64,000 bases of DNA from Dysidea avara (taxonomy: Eukaryota > Porifera > Demospongiae > Dictyoceratida > Dysideidae). Numbering within the stretch: the stretch's first letter is position 1; each line of letters begins with the position of its first letter. Below, in pieces: positions 24,385 through 35,110 of the stretch. The notes below the pieces were generated by a model. It had not been told where the DNA came from, ran no database searches, and was given only the letters and a program-made list of their open reading frames with translations. The position numbers were made by a program, and so were the translations under genes. The stretch is from assembly GCF_963678975.1 (NCBI RefSeq), contig NC_089275.1, positions 37,300,819-37,364,818 on the forward strand, read 5' to 3'.

Positions 24385-27300
24385 TTACATTTCACATATA
24401 GTAGCATTCATCCTCCTGTTGTCATCAATAACACTCTCAACAAAGTCCCTCATTGGTACCTCATTGTTGTCATTGGTAGTGTCAGGTTTAGTTGGTACAC
24501 AATATTTTGTGATTTTCTTAATTGTCCTTTTGTAAAGGTAAATTTCCATTATCAGAAATGGTATTAAGGGTAGTATAACTAGTACAAACATAAATGATAG
24601 CAATAAATCAGGATCATAACTGTCAATAAGTGGTACCATTGAAACCGCAATCATCAGCTGTAACACAAAGCCATCAAACACATTAAGAATGTTAGATCCA
24701 TATGGTCTTATTGTCGCATGTATCAAGGCTAGTATTGAGTTAGCAATGATAAATAAATACTGGGTGGTGTCATTGTTGGATGGATTAGCAATTATTATCA
24801 GAATAATCACCAATCGACATATCATGTAATAAGCAGCAAAACTACGATACTTGTCTTTGTAACATCCTTGAAACTGATCCAACAATGGTTTTATCCTAGT
24901 AAAGTTTATCTTTTGGTTAAGGAATGGTTCTAGCAGCAGTAGAAGTGGAAGTCCCAGCACAATTAATGAACATAGTGTTGCTACGATAACATATGATACA
25001 TGGCGACCATGAAAATACTCTAGTTCAGGTGACAGGTAAGTGTAAACCTTATCCACATTATGAAATTTCAGTGATCTCATTAGCAGTAATGAAGTTGTTG
25101 CCACGGAAGTATAGGATAGCAGTAAAAGGAAAGAGATAACATGGATAATTCCTCTACTAACAAATGATGAAAACTTGTATGATATTCTTGCTGATTGGCA
25201 GATTACTACTATGATGATGGCAACAGCTAATGGATGGATATAATGAATGAACTGCTGGTCAATTCCACTCATACTAGTTACTAAACAGAGCTGTCCTAAA
25301 AATTGTGGTGTGACTTTTGAAATACTTGACATAATGCTAACAAATGTAAATAATCCTTGTGATGAGTACAAGCGTTCACGCAGTAAAATATCCACCATAC
25401 TGTAATAGTATGTAATAGCATACAAATAGCCAATCCCAATGTGATAGTATGTCACAATGAACACTAATATAACTATGACCACCCAGTAAATGATTGATAA
25501 TGTCACCACAAGTACTGTTTGTCCAGTTGTACATGTGTCTACACCTACACAGTCTATAGAATCAAATGAAAGAGTATAGCCATCCTTACAGCTACCACAA
25601 GCAGTACCAGATCGCTGCGAATTACACTGATTTGCTCTGATTGGTGAGAGTTTAAAAAATCCACTAGCTGTTTCACAACAAGCGAATTTACAGTAACTAT
25701 TGGGACAAACTGCCACTGTAGTTTTATTATTAACTTCACCAAACCAGTAACCTCTTTTGATAGATGATGTGCTACCAGAACAAGACACAATAGCACTATC
25801 ACTGTAGCATACACATGTTTGCGTAGTATTATCATAGTGGAAACCAGGATGACATGGTGATAGTTCAGTTATTAGCTCAATGGTAAACTTCTTTACGTCA
25901 GATATACTGCCATCATATGAAGTTATGTTTATTGAGTAATTAGTTGCCTCAAAAACTCTCTCTCCCTTTATTCTGACTCCTTCAAATGCTGCTGTACATG
26001 ATATTAACACATTGTCTGATCCTATAATATGATAATCTTGATCTTCACTGCTCAGTACAAATTGTGTTGATTCAGCAGGTTGATTGTAATAATCCAATAC
26101 ACAAGCATTGATTATAATTTCCTGACCAAGCATTATATTTTTTGTTAGATATCTTTGACAATTCATATCATTGTCATTATCAATGCACATAGCTGTATCA
26201 TTAAATTCTAGTTTTCTAGGAGAAGTTTTAATGACCCCACTAAATTGAGTATATTCTTTGTCAATGATGCTGTTATTTAAACACGTTTCATCACACGATG
26301 TTGGTATATCCACATAAACATCAGAACTAGTGAGGACAGTGTTGTTATAAAATATAATATTTGTAGTGTTGAATGTAAGTTTGTTATTGGCACTCTTTGT
26401 TAGGTCACAATATATGGCTCCACCATGGCGATTAGCTGTGTTGTTATAAAATGTGATATGAGAATTATAGGATATATTTACAATGAATTGATCAGTAAGA
26501 TGCATGGCCCCTCCACTTCCTGAAGCTGAATTGTTGAAAAACCACAATTGAGGTCGTTCTGCAAATGTTACTAAGGATTTCACGACAGAAATTGCTCCAC
26601 CATTTTCTGCATTATTTCCGGTGAAGTTTGCTGTAGTGTTCCCTTCTAATGTTACAGTAGACAGTGAAACATAAAATGCTCCACCTCGCTCTGCAATGTT
26701 ATTTGTGAACTTTGCTACACTGTTTCCTTCAAATGTCAACATTGACTGAATAATTGACAAAGCTCCACCATATTCAGATGTGTTGTTTGCAAACTTTACT
26801 GTAACATTCTTATCTAGTCTAATGTTGGAATTATCGCCACAGTATATTGCTCCACCATACTGAGTAACTTTATTGTTGGAATAAGTCACTTCAGAATATT
26901 TAGTCAATATAGCAGTGGAATAGGAAGTAATGTAGAGTGCTCCTCCACTTTCAGTAGCTTTGTTATCTGTGAACTCTATTATGCAACTTTCCTCTAATAA
27001 AACAGTGGCTTGATCCCGCAAAAATATAGCTCCACCATGTGTAGCACTGTTGTTTATAAATTGAACGGTTGAACTTTCTTTAGCTGATATATTAGAATTT
27101 TGACAGAATATAGCTCCACCAGTTGTTGCTCTGTTGGTGATAAAAGTTACCGTTGTAGTAACATAAAATAAGACATTACACTGTGTGTTAAAAAATATAG
27201 CTCCTCCATAATAATTGGCTTTATTATTATTAAAAGTTGCATTTGTGTTACCATCAAATGTGATATTAGATGAAGACTCACAATATACAGCTCCTCCATG

Positions 27301-28443
27301 AAAATTGGCTTCATTGTTATTAAATGTTACACTTGAGTTACCATCAAATGTGATATTAGATGAATCATAACAATATACAGCTCCTCCATCATAACTGGCT
27401 TCATTGTTATTAAATTCTATGCTTAAGCTACCGTTAAATGTGATTTCAGAATTATCACTGTATATGGCACCACCATATCTTGCACTGTTGTCCTTAAATA
27501 TCACCATCGAATTTGTCTCAAAAACGATTCTAGAATAAATTTGATAAATAGCTCCACCATTATCTGTAACAGAGTTACTAGTAAAATTTACAACAGACTT
27601 ATCATAAAATATGACAGTGGAATTATTGCTATAAATTCCTCCACCAGACTTTGCTGCATTACCGTTGAACAACACACTACCTCTAATGTGCAGATTAGTA
27701 TGTGAAATGTGAACTGGTACTGCTGCATTGTTGACAAACACATTGTCTTGTAAGTAAACATGACTAGGGATCTTGCTACCTGAACCATCAATGTAAACTA
27801 TACTTTGTGTGGCTCTATTGAAAATGAATTTGCAATTTTGAACTACTAAATTGTGTTGAGTAAACGTATTAGGATTTGGAGAGAAATGTATAGCTGCTCT
27901 ATGATCTCTGTATTCATTCTTGTTTGTAAAATTACGATTGCTAATGTTCACATCTCCATACACTTCTGAAAATAAAACACTTTTTCCTTTGGAGTTGTGG
28001 AATGAACATCTTTCAATAGAAACATTGGATGAGTTGTAGAATTCAATCCCTGGATGATCTTTAGAGCCACATCCCTCCCACTGGATACCTTCAATGGTTA
28101 CATTCTTGCAGGAGATGAACTTTACTGCACCAACATCATTACACTTTACAACAGGATTTCTGTGTCCTATTATCATGATATTTTCAAGACCTTCTAATGT
28201 CACATTAGAGGACAACACAACATCAGTTGTAATGTTGACAATGGTGTTATTACTGGAGATGTTATTTAGAATGTCATTGATTGAATGAAAGGTACAGTTT
28301 CCTGATACATCATCACTACTGTTCTCAGAAGTATCAGATGAATCGCCAGACGTCACTTTTGTAACTTGGCTGAACAAACACACTAGCAGAACAGCAACTA
28401 TGGTCATTTTTAAGCGTTCCATTTTTGCATCAACAGATAACAA
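24385..28443 (-). CDS. Beta-helix (PMP-like repeat) multi-pass membrane protein
   Basis: A single uninterrupted frame of 1,352 codons. The N-terminal hydrophobic segment (ILL-type run MTIVAVLLVCLFSQV) is a signal peptide; the second Met, at residue 8, may be the true start. Residues about 45-700 are repeats built on GGAIY...S.ITF.GNS..F.NN.A, the pattern of chlamydial polymorphic-membrane-protein and right-handed beta-helix repeats, with many N-glycosylation sites. About 860-970 is a Cys-rich stretch (CHPGFHYD, CGSCKDGYTLSFDS). About 973-1305 has seven or eight membrane segments, then a short cytoplasmic tail. It is likely a cell-surface protein whose ectodomain binds an unknown ligand. Such proteins are expanded in sponges, but their function is unknown. 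A GTAAGT donor-like site overlaps the stop codon, so a further C-terminal exon is possible. The lack of introns over 4 kb fits either a native single-exon family or retrocopying. Confidence 0.85.
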   Translation of the reverse strand: MLSVDAKMERLKMTIVAVLLVCLFSQVTKVTSGDSSDTSENSSDDVSGNCTFHSINDILNNISSNNTIVNITTDVVLSSNVTLEGLENIMIIGHRNPVVKCNDVGAVKFISCKNVTIEGIQWEGCGSKDHPGIEFYNSSNVSIERCSFHNSKGKSVLFSEVYGDVNISNRNFTNKNEYRDHRAAIHFSPNPNTFTQHNLVVQNCKFIFNRATQSIVYIDGSGSKIPSHVYLQDNVFVNNAAVPVHISHTNLHIRGSVLFNGNAAKSGGGIYSNNSTVIFYDKSVVNFTSNSVTDNGGAIYQIYSRIVFETNSMVIFKDNSARYGGAIYSDNSEITFNGSLSIEFNNNEASYDGGAVYCYDSSNITFDGNSSVTFNNNEANFHGGAVYCESSSNITFDGNTNATFNNNKANYYGGAIFFNTQCNVLFYVTTTVTFITNRATTGGAIFCQNSNISAKESSTVQFINNSATHGGAIFLRDQATVLLEESCIIEFTDNKATESGGALYITSYSTAILTKYSEVTYSNNKVTQYGGAIYCGDNSNIRLDKNVTVKFANNTSEYGGALSIIQSMLTFEGNSVAKFTNNIAERGGAFYVSLSTVTLEGNTTANFTGNNAENGGAISVVKSLVTFAERPQLWFFNNSASGSGGAMHLTDQFIVNISYNSHITFYNNTANRHGGAIYCDLTKSANNKLTFNTTNIIFYNNTVLTSSDVYVDIPTSCDETCLNNSIIDKEYTQFSGVIKTSPRKLEFNDTAMCIDNDNDMNCQRYLTKNIMLGQEIIINACVLDYYNQPAESTQFVLSSEDQDYHIIGSDNVLISCTAAFEGVRIKGERVFEATNYSINITSYDGSISDVKKFTIELITELSPCHPGFHYDNTTQTCVCYSDSAIVSCSGSTSSIKRGYWFGEVNNKTTVAVCPNSYCKFACCETASGFFKLSPIRANQCNSQRSGTACGSCKDGYTLSFDSIDCVGVDTCTTGQTVLVVTLSIIYWVVIVILVFIVTYYHIGIGYLYAITYYYSMVDILLRERLYSSQGLFTFVSIMSSISKVTPQFLGQLCLVTSMSGIDQQFIHYIHPLAVAIIIVVICQSARISYKFSSFVSRGIIHVISFLLLLSYTSVATTSLLLMRSLKFHNVDKVYTYLSPELEYFHGRHVSYVIVATLCSLIVLGLPLLLLLEPFLNQKINFTRIKPLLDQFQGCYKDKYRSFAAYYMICRLVIILIIIANPSNNDTTQYLFIIANSILALIHATIRPYGSNILNVFDGFVLQLMIAVSMVPLIDSYDPDLLLSFMFVLVILPLIPFLIMEIYLYKRTIKKITKYCVPTKPDTTNDNNEVPMRDFVESVIDDNRRMNATICEM

Positions 28444-28483
28444 AAAGACTAACTTGACTAAATGTACATAGTTCAGTTACTGA

Positions 28484-28491
28484 TATTTATA
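28484..28491 (-). promoter_or_regulatory. TATA box of the membrane protein gene
   Basis: On the minus strand GCTATAAATATC lies about 40-60 bp upstream of the two candidate start codons, a usual spacing for a short 5' UTR. Confidence 0.5.
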
Positions 28492-28689
28492 GCTTCAAAA
28501 GAGGATATGATGTAACACTGATGTCATGATAAATGCACTGGAAAAATAATTAAAATTCCTATAATTCTGTGAGGTCAGGGAATGTGCAGGACATATACCA
28601 TACAAATTTCCAGTACATATCCTGGACTTACCATATGATTCTTCCTGCACCTTTCCTTTGATACAGGACATTCCAACTAGACCTAATAT

Positions 28690-28975
28690 CACTACCAGAG
28701 AAGTATGCCATGAAACATCTATGGTTTTTTCATGAAATGTTAAATCTCCCCTATGAAATGTACCATGAAAGTCAATTCATGGTATACAATGGGTTGTTTC
28801 ATGGGCCATGAAATGCATTTCCAGATCAGATTATCATGGTACTTTCATGGCGTTGCAGAGATTTCATGGGTGCAGTACCCATGAAATGTTAAAATTCATG
28901 GGATAAACCATAGGTATTTTTATGGGTATTTCATGGTTATTTTCATGGCAATTTCATGTACTGTATCTGGTAGTG
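28690..28975. mobile_element. MITE with CACTACCAGA ends
   Basis: It starts CACTACCAGAGAAGT and ends with the mirror of CACTACCAGATACAG. The interior repeats CATGAAA/TTTCATGG many times on both strands, making it highly self-complementary. The target duplication is unclear (TA at the right). Confidence 0.65.
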
Positions 28976-28998
28976 TAAGCATATAATGTTGGTATAGG

Positions 28999-29305
28999 GC
29001 ATGTCATAAATACTTACATTGCAGTACACAACAAATTTACCTGAAGTTGGAAATGTATCTACTATATGCCGCGGAAATCAGTTCTCTTGAATGTTCAGTT
29101 TAGGAAATTCTAACAAGACCTGATCAAAAGATCATGTCATAAATACTTACATTGCAGTACATACTAAAGTTGAAAAAATATCTACTAGCTATATGAAATT
29201 CTCTTGCACCAGCTTTTCCTTTAGTTTAAGAATTTCCCTAAAGAGCGACTTACAATACAGTACACACCAAATTTAGTTGGAAGTGTATCTACTATATGAA
29301 ATTCT
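28999..29305. repeat. About 120-bp tandem repeat, three partial copies
   Basis: TAAATACTTACATTGCAGTACA followed by GTTGGAA and TATCTACTATATG occurs starting near 28,999, 29,131 and 29,250. The copies are diverged by indels. Confidence 0.65.
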
Positions 29306-29574
29306 TTATAGTTTATCTGCATGGACTATATTGCATGACAGTTTTATTGATTGCACATTTACTGCTACTGTCACCTTCGACTAATCAAAGGGGCGCCCAC
29401 GCCAGACTAATTAACCACATGAGCAGACCGAGGGCAATACTACGTGAGAAGACACGAGTGTAGAAATATAGGTGCATGTAATATAACGCCTAGGACAAAG
29501 GCAATAGGTACTCTGACATCGCTACAAAATAGAGCAATAGGTATTTCACGTGACCGCTAAGATGCGGTATGATT
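29306..29574. other. Left flank of the transposon; nothing recognised
   Basis: Host DNA with several CACGTGA/ACGTGAG words and no frame. It ends in ATT, which is repeated after the element at 35,232. Confidence 0.4.
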
Positions 29575-29721
29575 GGTCTTTATTCGAAATGACGTCACAA
29601 AACAAAATGGAGGATGTAGTGTGGGGACGTTTGTATGCGCGCCTATGTAGACTATAGAAGATTCGAGCTATACCGAGTTGTACAGCGAACCAGTATGGAT
29701 CACTCAGCAGGTATGGTTATA
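29575..29721 (+). repeat. Left TIR carrying promoter, start codon and exon 1
   Basis: Contains TGACGTCA at 29,590-29,597, an ATG at 29,695 and the five-codon exon MDHSA plus one base. A GTATG splice donor follows at 29,711. All are present in the right TIR on the other strand. Confidence 0.85.
29590..29597 (+). promoter_or_regulatory. CRE-like site TGACGTCA in the TIR
   Basis: A perfect palindromic CRE/ATF consensus about 100 bp upstream of the start codon, followed by CAAAATGGAGG, which resembles a YY1 or initiator-type site. The same pair is present in the right TIR at 35,209-35,216. Use as a promoter is inferred. Confidence 0.5.
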
Positions 29722-32700
29722 CATACTATTTTTACGAAACCTACGTGGGCTTTTTTTCTTTTTTCCAGATGGTTTTCTTGTTAAACGTGACCCTGAATCG
29801 AACGATACGTTCGACAATGTAAAGGAGAATGTTGATAAAGGAGCCAATGATTTCTTTGCGGACAAAATAGTCGTGCTGGAAGAAAGTGATGTTCCTGGAG
29901 CTTCGTTAAATGGGAAAAGGCCTTCCCAGTTGACTGTTGGTCAGCTTAAACGCTGGCTTGCTTGCCGTGGTGCTCCATTAAGTGGAAGAAAACCGGAACT
30001 TATACAAAGGTTAGCTAGCTATGTAAGTTTTTATTAGGTCACATAACTAAATTATTAGTATCTCATCCTCCAATGCTGAAGATAACAGTGTAGGAGGGCA
30101 GATTTTGTTTATATTAATTTTATTAACTGGAAACTTAGAATGTATTTTTGCTCTAGCTAGCTACTTTAAAGGTGCTGAATGGCTGCATTCAGCCACCATT
30201 GCAGTACAAAAAATCCCTTGTGTTGTAACTCCTAAGTATAATGGCAGTGTGGGCAGGGATGAGAAACTAGTAATAAAGTTTTATGTTACCATAATGAATG
30301 AAACATGTTTTTTTTGTCGAGTAAATGATTACATTAAGTATGGTTGGGATCAGTGCTTGGTTGATCCAGATCATGGAGCAAACTGTCGACGTAAGCTAAG
30401 TTGTTTAGCTGCAGGAAACCCTCAGTATTCATCTTTGAAAATTCTTGATGCCTTGCCAGATGTCAGTGACCCAGAATGGACAACCAAATTATACAAACTT
30501 CTCAAAGTTACGTTTGGAACTATTTTTGATTTCTTGGTTGACCGAAGAGTACTTTTCAAAAAGGTGAGCCATTTGGAGAGTATTGCTGACAGAAGAGCTG
30601 ATATGCTAGCCAATCAAGAGGAAGATGCTCATAGCTCTACAGAAGACACACCCAAGTTAAGCAATGACAGATTGTTGGGTGTTCCAGTTGAATATACAAG
30701 AACACTTGGAAAGGCATACCGTTTTTATAAAGATGGCCATGTACAGCAAGTGAAGTACCACCCAATGCCTATGCAGAATGATCATATTTGTATTACTGCG
30801 AAGGTGTTGCCTTCCATGAAGAAAAACCGGATGTACAAAGTTGTAATTGTTATATGTGAGACATCAATCAAGGTTTCTACTGCGTATTGTTCCTGCCCAG
30901 CAGGACTCGCAGGTTGCTGTAACCATATATCGGCTACTCTATACTGCCCGGAAGATTATATTAATCAGCATTTGTATGAAGATGAGGAGAAAGGTTGTAC
31001 AGAAAGGTTGCAGGTATGGAGTCAGTCTAAACCACCTATTGTTGATCCTCGTCCAACGGATGAAGTAAAGCTAACGAAACATGTGTATGGAGTGGAAAAA
31101 AGAGCAAAGTTCCACTCTGTTAATCAGTGGGATTGTCATCCTGTGTCAAGAAGGATTGTTAACCCTAACAAAGCTAGATCCCTACGAGAGCGACTTTGTG
31201 TGGTTTAGCAAAGTAAGGCTGATGCTGCAGAAGCAGCTTTGGTTTCAGCTACAAACGAGTCTGAGAAAAAGAAAGCTTATAGAAGTAAGTGTATGATTGA
31301 AAGATACGGAACTTCTTGCTTTCTCCAGTTGTTGGATAATGAACCTGCACCTGTTGAAAATAGATCAGAAATATTAAAACAAGAAAGACTGGCCTTAGCA
31401 GCAGCAAAAAAAAAGAAATTTCAGGATGAATTGTCTGCTAAACTGCTGCATCTAAACTTGGACCACTGCTACAGCTCTTCAGTAGACCATTTAGGTGATA
31501 CTAATGATGAAGGAAAGAAACTGCAGGCTTCTAGAGATTTAGTAGATCAATTCTTCCAAAACCATGTTTGTTTAGACCCTGGGAAGGCAACTGAACTTGA
31601 AAGGTCTACACAATTACAGCATTGTTGCGAAGCTTGGCACAATGAAAGAAAATTTAGGATAACGGCGTCAATTATGAAGGAGGTGTCCCATCGCAAGGAT
31701 ACTACAAGTTGCCATGCTTTCATCCAGAGGAAGTTAATGCCCAAACAAATTGACACCAAAGCAATTCGTTACGGCAAGAGCAATGGAGAATTAGCCATCA
31801 AGGCATATGTGAATTACCTAAGGAAGGATGACAGAATAGTGAACGTTAGTAAATGTGGTCTATTTATTGATCCATCAGAACCATGGCTAGCTGCTAGCCC
31901 AGATGGAATTGTTGTTGAAACCACTTTGAGTAGCCAGAACAAAGGGTGCCTGGAAGTCAAATGTCCACTAGTATGTGAGAAAACTGCTTTTGTAGATGCT
32001 TGCAAGTCAGTTACAGGCTTTTGTCTTTTGCAATGTGATGGTCGAATGCAGTTATCCAAATCACATGGTTATCACTACCAGATTCAAACACAAATGCACA
32101 TAACTCATCTTCCTTGGTGTGACTTCGTTGTATGGTCGCCAACACAAGAACCTTTTGTGCAACGTGTGCTATATGATGCTGGTTTTATGACTACTGCTCT
32201 AAGGAAAGCACGTAATTTTTATTTTGACAAGTTTCTTCCGTCAGTGTTATCTAGCATCATGGTATCACCAACTGTTCCTGGAGTTAATGGTCACCATGTC
32301 TCTTGTTCATTTACAAATACAACTGATTCAGAAACTAAAATATCAATGAAGGCCACCGTCTACACCACATTAGCATCTACCAATAACTCTAAAGATGCTG
32401 CAGGTAATTTCATTCATCCTAACCAAGCTTCAATTTCCTCTACACCAGTAACAATTTCCTCTACACCAGTAACAATTTCCTCTACACCAGTAACAATTTC
32501 CTCTACACCAGTAACAATTTCCTCTACACCAGTAACAATTTCCTCTACACCAGTAACAATTTCCTCTACACCAGTAACAATTCCCTCTACAACTGTATCA
32601 GTTTCATCAACACAAATGAGAATTTCCTCTACACAACTACCTACATATATGAAGAAAGAAATAGCAACAAGCAATGCACTGTGCCCAGCAACGTCTGCTG

Positions 32701-33254
32701 ATTTGGAGGTCACTGGATCACACATATGCAAATCCTTTCCATTTAATGCAGTCCTAAAAGAACTGAGTGTAAAGTGTCACTTGGTAAATGGAGATGGCAG
32801 CTGTTTGTATCATGCAGTTGCTCACCAAGCTGGGTTTATCAGCAAGAACAGTAGAGGTGATATCACCATCAGTTCTCAGCTACGTCAGCTGGCTCTAAAC
32901 ATGATGATGAAGCATCCTGCAGTTCGGGTTGAAGATGGCCTCACAGTAGCACAGTGGCTGCAAAAGAAAGTGACAATTTTGCAACAATCAGAATGGGGTG
33001 GAGATTTGGAGCTACGACTATTGGCCATAGGCATACAAAGGGACATAGTTGTAGTTACATCGGATAGTTTTGATAGCTGCTATGCAAGGAGGTTTCCTTG
33101 TCAGTCACCACCCTCGCCAAAAATGAAGGGAGGGATTTTTATTCCCCTAACTAGTATTGAGTTGTGTGAGCAATGGAACTCCATGAGTCCAACTCCTCTG
33201 TTATTGATCTATAATGGCCAGAACCACTATAATTCAACACTTCCCTATACCTAA
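29695..33254 (+). CDS. SAP-SWIM-YqaJ-OTU transposon protein with one in-frame TAG
   Basis: Exon 1 is 29,695-29,710 (in the TIR). A 58-bp intron ends TTTTTTCCAG at 29,768. Exon 2 runs to about 30,022 (GTAAGT donor) and exon 3 starts near 30,102; this second intron is less certain. Domains by approximate residue: SAP DNA-binding motif 55-88 (LTVGQLKRWLACRG), SWIM zinc finger about 350-368 (CSC...GCCNH), and YqaJ exonuclease about 600-800. The YqaJ motifs are RITAS, GELAIKAY, SPDG, LEVKC and YHYQIQTQM. A Thr/Ser/Pro linker of seven TISSTPV copies follows, then an OTU cysteine protease 980-1135 (GDGSCLYHAV, terminal NHY His). The frame is open except for TAG at 31,206, between SWIM and YqaJ. Downstream sequence continues in the same frame (QSKADAAEAAL), so the stop is a recent nonsense change, a polymorphism or a read-through site. 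A role in transposition with the partner transposase is inferred. Confidence 0.8.
32431..32594 (+). repeat. 21-bp in-frame tandem repeat encoding TISSTPV
   Basis: Seven nearly identical 21-bp units, each starting ACAATTTCCTC, lie in frame within the nuclease gene, followed by diverged units (IPSTTVS, ISSTQ). They encode a Ser/Thr/Pro linker between the YqaJ and OTU domains. The length is probably variable between copies. Confidence 0.85.
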
Positions 33255-33433
33255 CTTTACACAGTCTGTTTCAAAACGGAACTTATAGATTATGATAATA
33301 TTTGTAATCATACTGTTGCTATTTGCATAGATAATATATACTGTTTGTAAATAGATGTAATGTTATTCATATTGATTCGTTACAAACAATTTATATATAC
33401 AAATGTGAAATATACAAATGTGAAATAGACAAA
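33255..33433. other. Intergenic space between convergent stops
   Basis: AT-rich 179 bp shared by the two 3' ends. It contains the tandem ATACAAATGTGAAATA at 33,399-33,430. Polyadenylation signals for both genes must lie here or in the opposing coding ends. Confidence 0.5.
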
Positions 33434-35110
33434 TTAGCTCACCAATGGTGGACTAAAGTTAGTCATCATACAGCACACGTAAATGACTTCATTAATAGAA
33501 TCCCACATTGCCGCTGGAAGGGTATTACATAAAATATGGTACTCTTTAATGCGTCCTATTGCTCTCTCAACATGTACCCTTAATTGGGCTATCTTCTTAG
33601 TCAACAGAACATCATCAGCTGGCATCTGTGTTTTGGAATCCAAGAAGGGAGGTATGTTCAGCCGTACACCAATAGGAGTCAACAAATCTTGGATAACAAA
33701 ACCTTTATCTGCCATTATTTCATCTCCAGTCTCCAACTTGTCCAGCAAACCACTGACCTCTACCAACTTCCTGTCGGAAATTGATCCTTCGTAAGCTGAT
33801 GATAGAAATGATACAGCACCGCTGGGAGTAATACCTACCAAAACCTTTACTGTGTTGGTGTTCTTGTATGCAGAAAAGGTGGTAGATTGTACCAACAGTG
33901 ATGAAGGACGTTCGACTTTAAATTCTGTGGCATCTAAAATTATCCTGGTATTAGGGTACTCTGCCTTAAAAGCCTCAGGCATGTACTTCTTTACTACATG
34001 CCACGGTGGGAAGCACTCTATTTCCTTTAAACTGTGATACATGAGATTAATCCATGTCAGTGTTATACGGGAGACTGATGATTGTGAAACATTGAACCGT
34101 TGAGCCAAGTCTAGCTCTGGTAGACCAAGGCGAAGTTGTACTAATGTCATAAAAAATTGTTCCATTAGTGGAAGCTTACACATGCGGCCAGTCTTCACTT
34201 CATCATAATCTGTTTTAGATCTTTTTCCATCCCACTGTCTCATGACCTCTGCATCAGATTCCAGGATCTCTTCATATAATGCCAGTAGTGTTAGATGGTC
34301 TGGAAATCCAGTATAAAACTTCACTAAGTCATCTCTGTCCTTGATATTTTCATAACGAAAACGTGACTTCTTCATAGCATCTTCTGTTTGCTGAAGCATT
34401 TCAGATAGCTCTGTGATTGTTTCTTGCAACTGTTGAATAGTGGCAGTTAACGTTGCCACTTCATCTGTTGTATCTTCAAAAATATCCTCAATATCTGACC
34501 CCACATTTGTGTCAGATATGCAACAAAAATTATCATCAAAATTCTTCACATCAAATTCATCCATAGGTACTACTACTTCACATCGATATTTGGAAGAACA
34601 GGCAATCTGCGAAGTAATTGATGTACGACAACGTTCTGTTGTCCATGGAAATATGGATGGAACAGCTGTACTCCTTAGATGACGTCTTTCAGTTTCAATA
34701 TTAAACTCACTGAAGATAAAATCGTCTGGCTTGAAATGTGCTGAGCAAATTCTGGTGGATTTATTAATGGTAAACTCTGGACCTATGTCTCTACGAATTT
34801 TTATAATCCATTCTTTGCCTCTTGGTGATTTAGTGTCTGGAAAGGAGTGAAACGAAAGCTTCTCTAGCCCCAACCTTTTCCGTTCTTCTTGTAACTCTGT
34901 TGACGACGAATTACGACACAGAGGTACGCAGCAGTAATGACCACGCCAAACACGTTTATTAAGTGTACATCGCTTCTTGTTTGAAAGTTTCACGATCGAT
35001 GGCTTTGGCTGAGGACGCTGATTATCAGAAGATATACTTCCTGCAATGACAAAACCAACGTTAAGTTACGTAGAAATAGTGGATATAATCATACCTGCTG
35101 AGTGATCCAT
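33434..35110 (-). CDS. THAP-domain DDE transposase (DDE_Tnp_4 type)
   Basis: Spliced from exon 1 (35,110-35,095, in the right TIR) and exon 2 (35,040-33,434) across a 54-bp intron with GTATG donor and CATTGCAG acceptor. The 1,623 nt give 540 residues with no interruption. Residues about 42-140 form a THAP zinc finger (CCVPLC, then ICSAHF, AVPSIFPW) that would bind the element ends. A coiled-coil-like stretch follows (about 205-235), then KFYTGFPDHLTLLALY and a helix-turn-helix (LDLAQRFNVSQSSVSRI). The catalytic triad is seen as D in LDATEF (about 374), D in MADKGF (about 448) and E in VERAIGRIK (about 496). It should cut and join the element in the nucleus. This copy looks functional, unlike its partner gene. 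The first five codons are identical to those of the nuclease gene. Confidence 0.9.

Noticed and set aside
32414..32731. Minus-strand frame rich in VEEIVTG
   Set aside because: It is the shadow of the in-frame TISSTPV repeat of the nuclease gene.
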